A stretch of 64,000 nt of DNA, from the NCBI RefSeq assembly GCF_009192995.1, contig NZ_SDID01000002.1, positions 124,001 to 188,000 of the forward strand, in the 5' to 3' direction. Numbering within the stretch: position 1 is the first letter of the stretch; each line of letters starts with the position of its first letter. The position numbers were made by a program, and so were the translations under genes. This document shows, one piece after another, positions 61,206 to 64,000 of this stretch. Origin of the DNA: Sulfurimonas indica (lineage in GTDB: Bacteria; Campylobacterota; Campylobacteria; Campylobacterales; Sulfurimonadaceae). Under the pieces are notes generated by a model. That model searched no databases. It was given only the letters and a program-made list of their open reading frames with translations, and was not told where the DNA came from.

Positions 61206-62983
61206 TGGCAAAAAAACATATTATAGTAGATCCAATTACTAGGATTGAAGGACACTTGAGAATTGAGGCAGTAATTGATGAGAATAATACAATTGTAGAT
61301 GCTTACTCTTCATCTACAATGTTTAGAGGTATTGAGACTATTCTTCAAGGACGTGACCCACGTGATGCAGGTCTTTTGGCAATGCGTATTTGTGGTGTGT
61401 GTACGGGTACACACTATCAACGCTCTATAGAGGCGGTAGAAGATGCTTTTGATATTACTATTCCTAAAAATGCACGTTTAGTTCGTAACTTAATTCAGGG
61501 TGCACTCTATATTCATGATCACCTTGTGCACTTTTATCATCTTCATGCTCTTGATTTTGTTGATGTTGTTTCAGCTCTTTCTGCTGATCCAAAGAAAACT
61601 GCAGTTGAAGCTGAAAAATGGGCAGGAGTATCTGGTACTTCTCCATATATTTCAGGAGCTCCTGCATTTCAAGAGATTCAAGATAGAGTGGCAAAATTTG
61701 TAAAACAGGGTCGTCTTGGAATCTTTGGAAATGGTTACTGGGGTAATAAACATTATAAATTAACACCAGAGCAAAACCTCATTGGTGTTGCACACTATTT
61801 AAAAGCTCTTGATATTCAAAGAGATATGGCTAAAATGCAAGCAATTTTTGGTGGTAAAAATCCACACCCACAATCAATTGTAGTTGGTGGTGTTACTTGT
61901 GTACAAGATATTCAAAATCCTGCTCGTATAGCACTTTTTAAATCACTTTTAAAAGAGAGTACGAAGTTTATAAAACAGGCATATCTTCCAGATGTTTATA
62001 TGGCAGGAACTATGTATGCTGATGAGGCAACAGATAGTAGTGCAACATTTACTGAACTTATGAAAGGTAAAGGTGTGGGTGGAACTGGTGGAGGACTTTT
62101 AAGTTATATGACTTATGGTGATTTCCGTCTTGATGATACTGGTTTTTATAAATCTGCACTTCTTTTCCCTTCAGGTGTTGTGTATGATGGTGATTTATCT
62201 AAGGTTCACGAAGTTGATCCAGATAAAATTGCTGAAGATGTTACACATGCATGGTATGAAGGTGATAAACCATTGCACCCATATGATGGAGAAACGATTC
62301 CTAAATATACTGGACTTGACAAGCATGCTGATGGTATGGCTTATTTGAAAACAGATGAAAAGTACTCTTGGATTAAATCTCCGATTTATGATGATAAACG
62401 TGTAGAAGTTGGACCACTGGCTCGTATGGTTGTAGGTGTTGCAAAAGGTGATGAGAGAATTACAAAGTATGTAACAAACTTCTTAAAACGTGGAAACTTG
62501 CCAACATCTGTACTCTTTAGTACAGTAGGACGTACAGCTGCTCGTGCAATAGAGACAGAGCTTATGGCTGATGTTATGATGGATTGGGTAGATGAATTGG
62601 CTGCGAATACTGCGAGTGGTGACTTGAGTACATGGACTGACTTTGACTTTGATAAAGTAAGTGTAAATACAAAAGGTCGTGGTATGGCAGAAGCTCCTCG
62701 TGGTGCTTTAGGACACTGGGTTAGAGTTGAAAATGGAAAAATTGCTAACTATCAAGCCGTAGTTCCATCAACATGGAATGCAGCTCCAAGAGATTATAAA
62801 GGTCGCTTGGGTGCATATGAAGCATCACTTATCGGTACTAAAGTTGCTGATCCAGAACAACCATTAGAGATTATTCGTACAATCCATAGCTTTGACCCTT
62901 GTATTGCTTGTGCAGTGCATGTTGTTGATACAAAAGGTAAAGAACTTGGTGTCTATAAAATAGATACCGGGTGTAGTATTTAA
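61205..62983 (+). CDS. hydB: Exported [NiFe] uptake hydrogenase large subunit
   Basis: A 592-residue catalytic subunit with no signal of its own, co-exported with HydA. Motifs: DPITRIEGHLRIE, L1 MRICGVCTGTH (C63, C66), FGGKNPHPQSIVVGGVT, EAPRGALGHW, and L2 SFDPCIACAVH (C566, C569, H572). A 20-residue tail beyond His572 would be removed by a maturation protease. It oxidises H2 and passes electrons through HydA to cytochrome b. It starts on the last base of the hydA stop (TAATG). Confidence 0.97.
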   Translation: MAKKHIIVDPITRIEGHLRIEAVIDENNTIVDAYSSSTMFRGIETILQGRDPRDAGLLAMRICGVCTGTHYQRSIEAVEDAFDITIPKNARLVRNLIQGALYIHDHLVHFYHLHALDFVDVVSALSADPKKTAVEAEKWAGVSGTSPYISGAPAFQEIQDRVAKFVKQGRLGIFGNGYWGNKHYKLTPEQNLIGVAHYLKALDIQRDMAKMQAIFGGKNPHPQSIVVGGVTCVQDIQNPARIALFKSLLKESTKFIKQAYLPDVYMAGTMYADEATDSSATFTELMKGKGVGGTGGGLLSYMTYGDFRLDDTGFYKSALLFPSGVVYDGDLSKVHEVDPDKIAEDVTHAWYEGDKPLHPYDGETIPKYTGLDKHADGMAYLKTDEKYSWIKSPIYDDKRVEVGPLARMVVGVAKGDERITKYVTNFLKRGNLPTSVLFSTVGRTAARAIETELMADVMMDWVDELAANTASGDLSTWTDFDFDKVSVNTKGRGMAEAPRGALGHWVRVENGKIANYQAVVPSTWNAAPRDYKGRLGAYEASLIGTKVADPEQPLEIIRTIHSFDPCIACAVHVVDTKGKELGVYKIDTGCSI

Positions 62984-62993
62984 GGGAGTAATT

Positions 62994-63728
62994 ATGAAAC
63001 CTAAATATAAACAGGTTAAAAGAATGACAGCTTTTATGCGACTCAACCATTGGGTGGTCGCATTTAGTATGATTGGTGCAATTGTTACTGGTTTATACAT
63101 AGGTCATCCTTATTATGCAACATTGATTGCTGAACCAGCGGTAGTAAAATATGTAATGGCATGGAATCGCTGGTGGCATTTTATCATTGCTATTATCTTT
63201 GATGTAAGTAGTATAGTAATCGCATATTTATACTTCTTCTCTCGCTTTGAAAAGCCGTATAAAAAGATTTTACCAACTAGTAGCAATATAAAAGAATTTA
63301 TGGAAGTTCTTTTAAATCTCGTTACGCTTAACAGAAGAAAAAAGTTTGACTCTACACATTCAGATAGTTTCAATACAGTCTATTTTCTGATTTTTCATTT
63401 GTTGCTTGCGTGGATGCTTTTAACAGGATTACAACTTTATGTGCATGGTTTAGAATCCGGTCTCAGTTCTATTGGTAACTGGTGGCCGTGGATGCTTCAC
63501 TTAGTAACAGATTGGACACTTCCTGTATCATCTTGGATGGTCGGTTCTACTGCAACAGGTGTAAATGTGATGGATGTTCGTATAGTGCATCATACGACTA
63601 TGTGGCTTGTTATTGCCTGGATTGTGTTTCATATCTACTATCAAGTATGGCGTACAATTTTCTGGAAAGAAGGTGATATTACTATTGTTGTTGGTGGTTC
63701 TAAATTCGTACAAGAGAATAAAGCTTAG
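62994..63728 (+). CDS. hydC: Ni/Fe-hydrogenase cytochrome b subunit
   Basis: A 244-residue membrane protein of the HyaC/HydC type with four to five helices. Candidate heme ligands are in MRLNHWVVAFSM, RWWHFIIAIIF, LIFHLLLAWML and RIVHHTTMWLVIAWIVFHIY. It carries electrons from the periplasmic HydAB to menaquinone, consistent with the mqnD gene in this window. GGGAG precedes ATG 62994, 10 bases after hydB. The stop codon lies within the stem-loop of a terminator. Confidence 0.95.
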   Translation: MKPKYKQVKRMTAFMRLNHWVVAFSMIGAIVTGLYIGHPYYATLIAEPAVVKYVMAWNRWWHFIIAIIFDVSSIVIAYLYFFSRFEKPYKKILPTSSNIKEFMEVLLNLVTLNRRKKFDSTHSDSFNTVYFLIFHLLLAWMLLTGLQLYVHGLESGLSSIGNWWPWMLHLVTDWTLPVSSWMVGSTATGVNVMDVRIVHHTTMWLVIAWIVFHIYYQVWRTIFWKEGDITIVVGGSKFVQENKA

Positions 63729-63744
63729 GCTTTATTCTCTTTTT
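63714..63744 (+). terminator. Intrinsic terminator at the end of hydABC
   Basis: GAGAATAAAGC (63714-63724) pairs perfectly with GCTTTATTCTC (63729-63739), a 4-base loop between, followed by TTTTT. It overlaps the hydC stop codon. The next gene begins 35 bases later. Confidence 0.85.
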
Positions 63745-63778
63745 ATACCCTCTTCAAAATTTTCTTAAAGGTATCAAA

Positions 63779-64000
63779 TGGCTTTTGTCCTTGAACTAAG
63801 TATTACATCCAATCAAAATTACATTATGAATTATATAGTCGCAATTACAAGAGAATTTGATATAAATAGTGATATTGTAATGCAAGATGAAAAAATCGTT
63901 TGTGCTTTTGACTCAAAACATGAAAGACTTCAAGAGTGTCTTGACTCACTTGCACAAAGGCTTCCGGCATCACTTTTTTTAAAATCTTCATCACATAGTG
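63779..64000 (+). CDS. Start of a gene downstream of hydABC, possibly hydrogenase accessory (partial)
   Basis: From ATG 63779 (AAAGG five bases upstream) 74 codons are open to the window edge: MAFVLELSITSNQNYIMNYI, then VAITREFDINSDIVMQDEKI and CLDSLAQRLPASLF. No signal peptide. In related organisms hydrogenase maturation genes (hydD, hydE, hyp) follow hydABC, and the N-terminus is compatible with a HypF/HydE-like protein, but I cannot identify it from this fragment. Confidence 0.55.

Noticed and set aside
1-64000. CRISPR arrays, insertion sequences, prophage or tRNA genes
   Set aside because: No spaced direct repeats, transposase or integrase motifs, or cloverleaf-like segments were found in the spacers, which are nearly all under 150 bases.

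Overview
The window is a compact, AT-rich, single-chromosome-style stretch with about 60 protein genes, very short spacers and many 1-8 base overlaps. The gene content points to a free-living Campylobacterota (epsilonproteobacterial) chemolithotroph of the Sulfurimonas/Sulfuricurvum type. The markers are a futalosine-pathway menaquinone gene (mqnD), a membrane-bound hydABC uptake hydrogenase plus a cytoplasmic group-2-like hydrogenase, a sulfide:quinone-oxidoreductase-like flavoprotein, Maf-type flagellin glycosylation with a legionaminic acid pathway, a Bax-like glucosaminidase, and sigma28 promoters of the TAAA-N15-(GC/GA)CGATAA/T form. The assignment to genus is inference; no rRNA is present. 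I saw no tRNA, rRNA, insertion sequence, prophage or CRISPR array.

Layout. 1-4.9 kb (minus strand): TonB-dependent receptor, periplasmic binding protein, ABC ATPase and FecCD permease for a corrinoid/siderophore/heme-type ligand, preceded by an unannotated 51-codon ORF and followed by a TAT-exported phosphoesterase cut by the window edge. 5-12.6 kb (plus): a GGDEF-EAL protein, an RqcH/NFACT protein, cdsA, dxr, tsaD and tpx, the last followed by a remarkable run of four inverted repeats ending in a strong terminator. 12.8-15.5 kb: an outer-membrane beta-barrel protein, then murB-fliQ-mqnD on the minus strand. 15.6-19.7 kb: an HD-GYP response regulator directly followed by a hybrid histidine kinase with two periplasmic solute-binding domains. 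19.9-26.4 kb: recA, eno, a DivIC/FtsB-like protein, an AMIN protein, a Bax-like glucosaminidase, mgtE and a CNNM/DUF21-CBS protein. 26.4-28.3 kb (minus): a soluble chemoreceptor with a CZB zinc domain and its PAS partner, with a G8 tract upstream. 28.4-40.5 kb: SQR-like flavoprotein, EamA exporter, asnB, methyltransferase, panE, msrA, a thioredoxin-reductase-like flavoprotein, a minimal AMMECR1-like protein, a CPA2 antiporter, bioB, a YfcE-like phosphodiesterase and topA.

40.6-52.7 kb is a flagellar filament block: a short flagellin, an eight-gene tightly overlapping minus-strand run (legB-legC-legH-legI-legG-ptmE-legF-maf) that should make CMP-legionaminic acid and put it on flagellin, then fliD-fliS-fliT-like. 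Flagellin and fliD each have a sigma28 promoter. 52.7-57.0 kb holds an SDR dehydrogenase, a Cof-type HAD phosphatase, a FucP-type sugar transporter, a hexose-6-phosphate mutarotase and a class-III-like sirtuin.

57.1-64 kb is the hydrogenase region: a TetR regulator overlapping a cytoplasmic group-2-like hydrogenase (small and large subunit), then hydA-hydB-hydC (exported uptake hydrogenase with its cytochrome b), a strong terminator, and the start of a further gene. The most unusual points are that the cytoplasmic large subunit ends exactly at the last metal-site histidine with DVC replacing DPC, and that both small subunits have Asn in place of the second Cys of the proximal-cluster CxxC motif.
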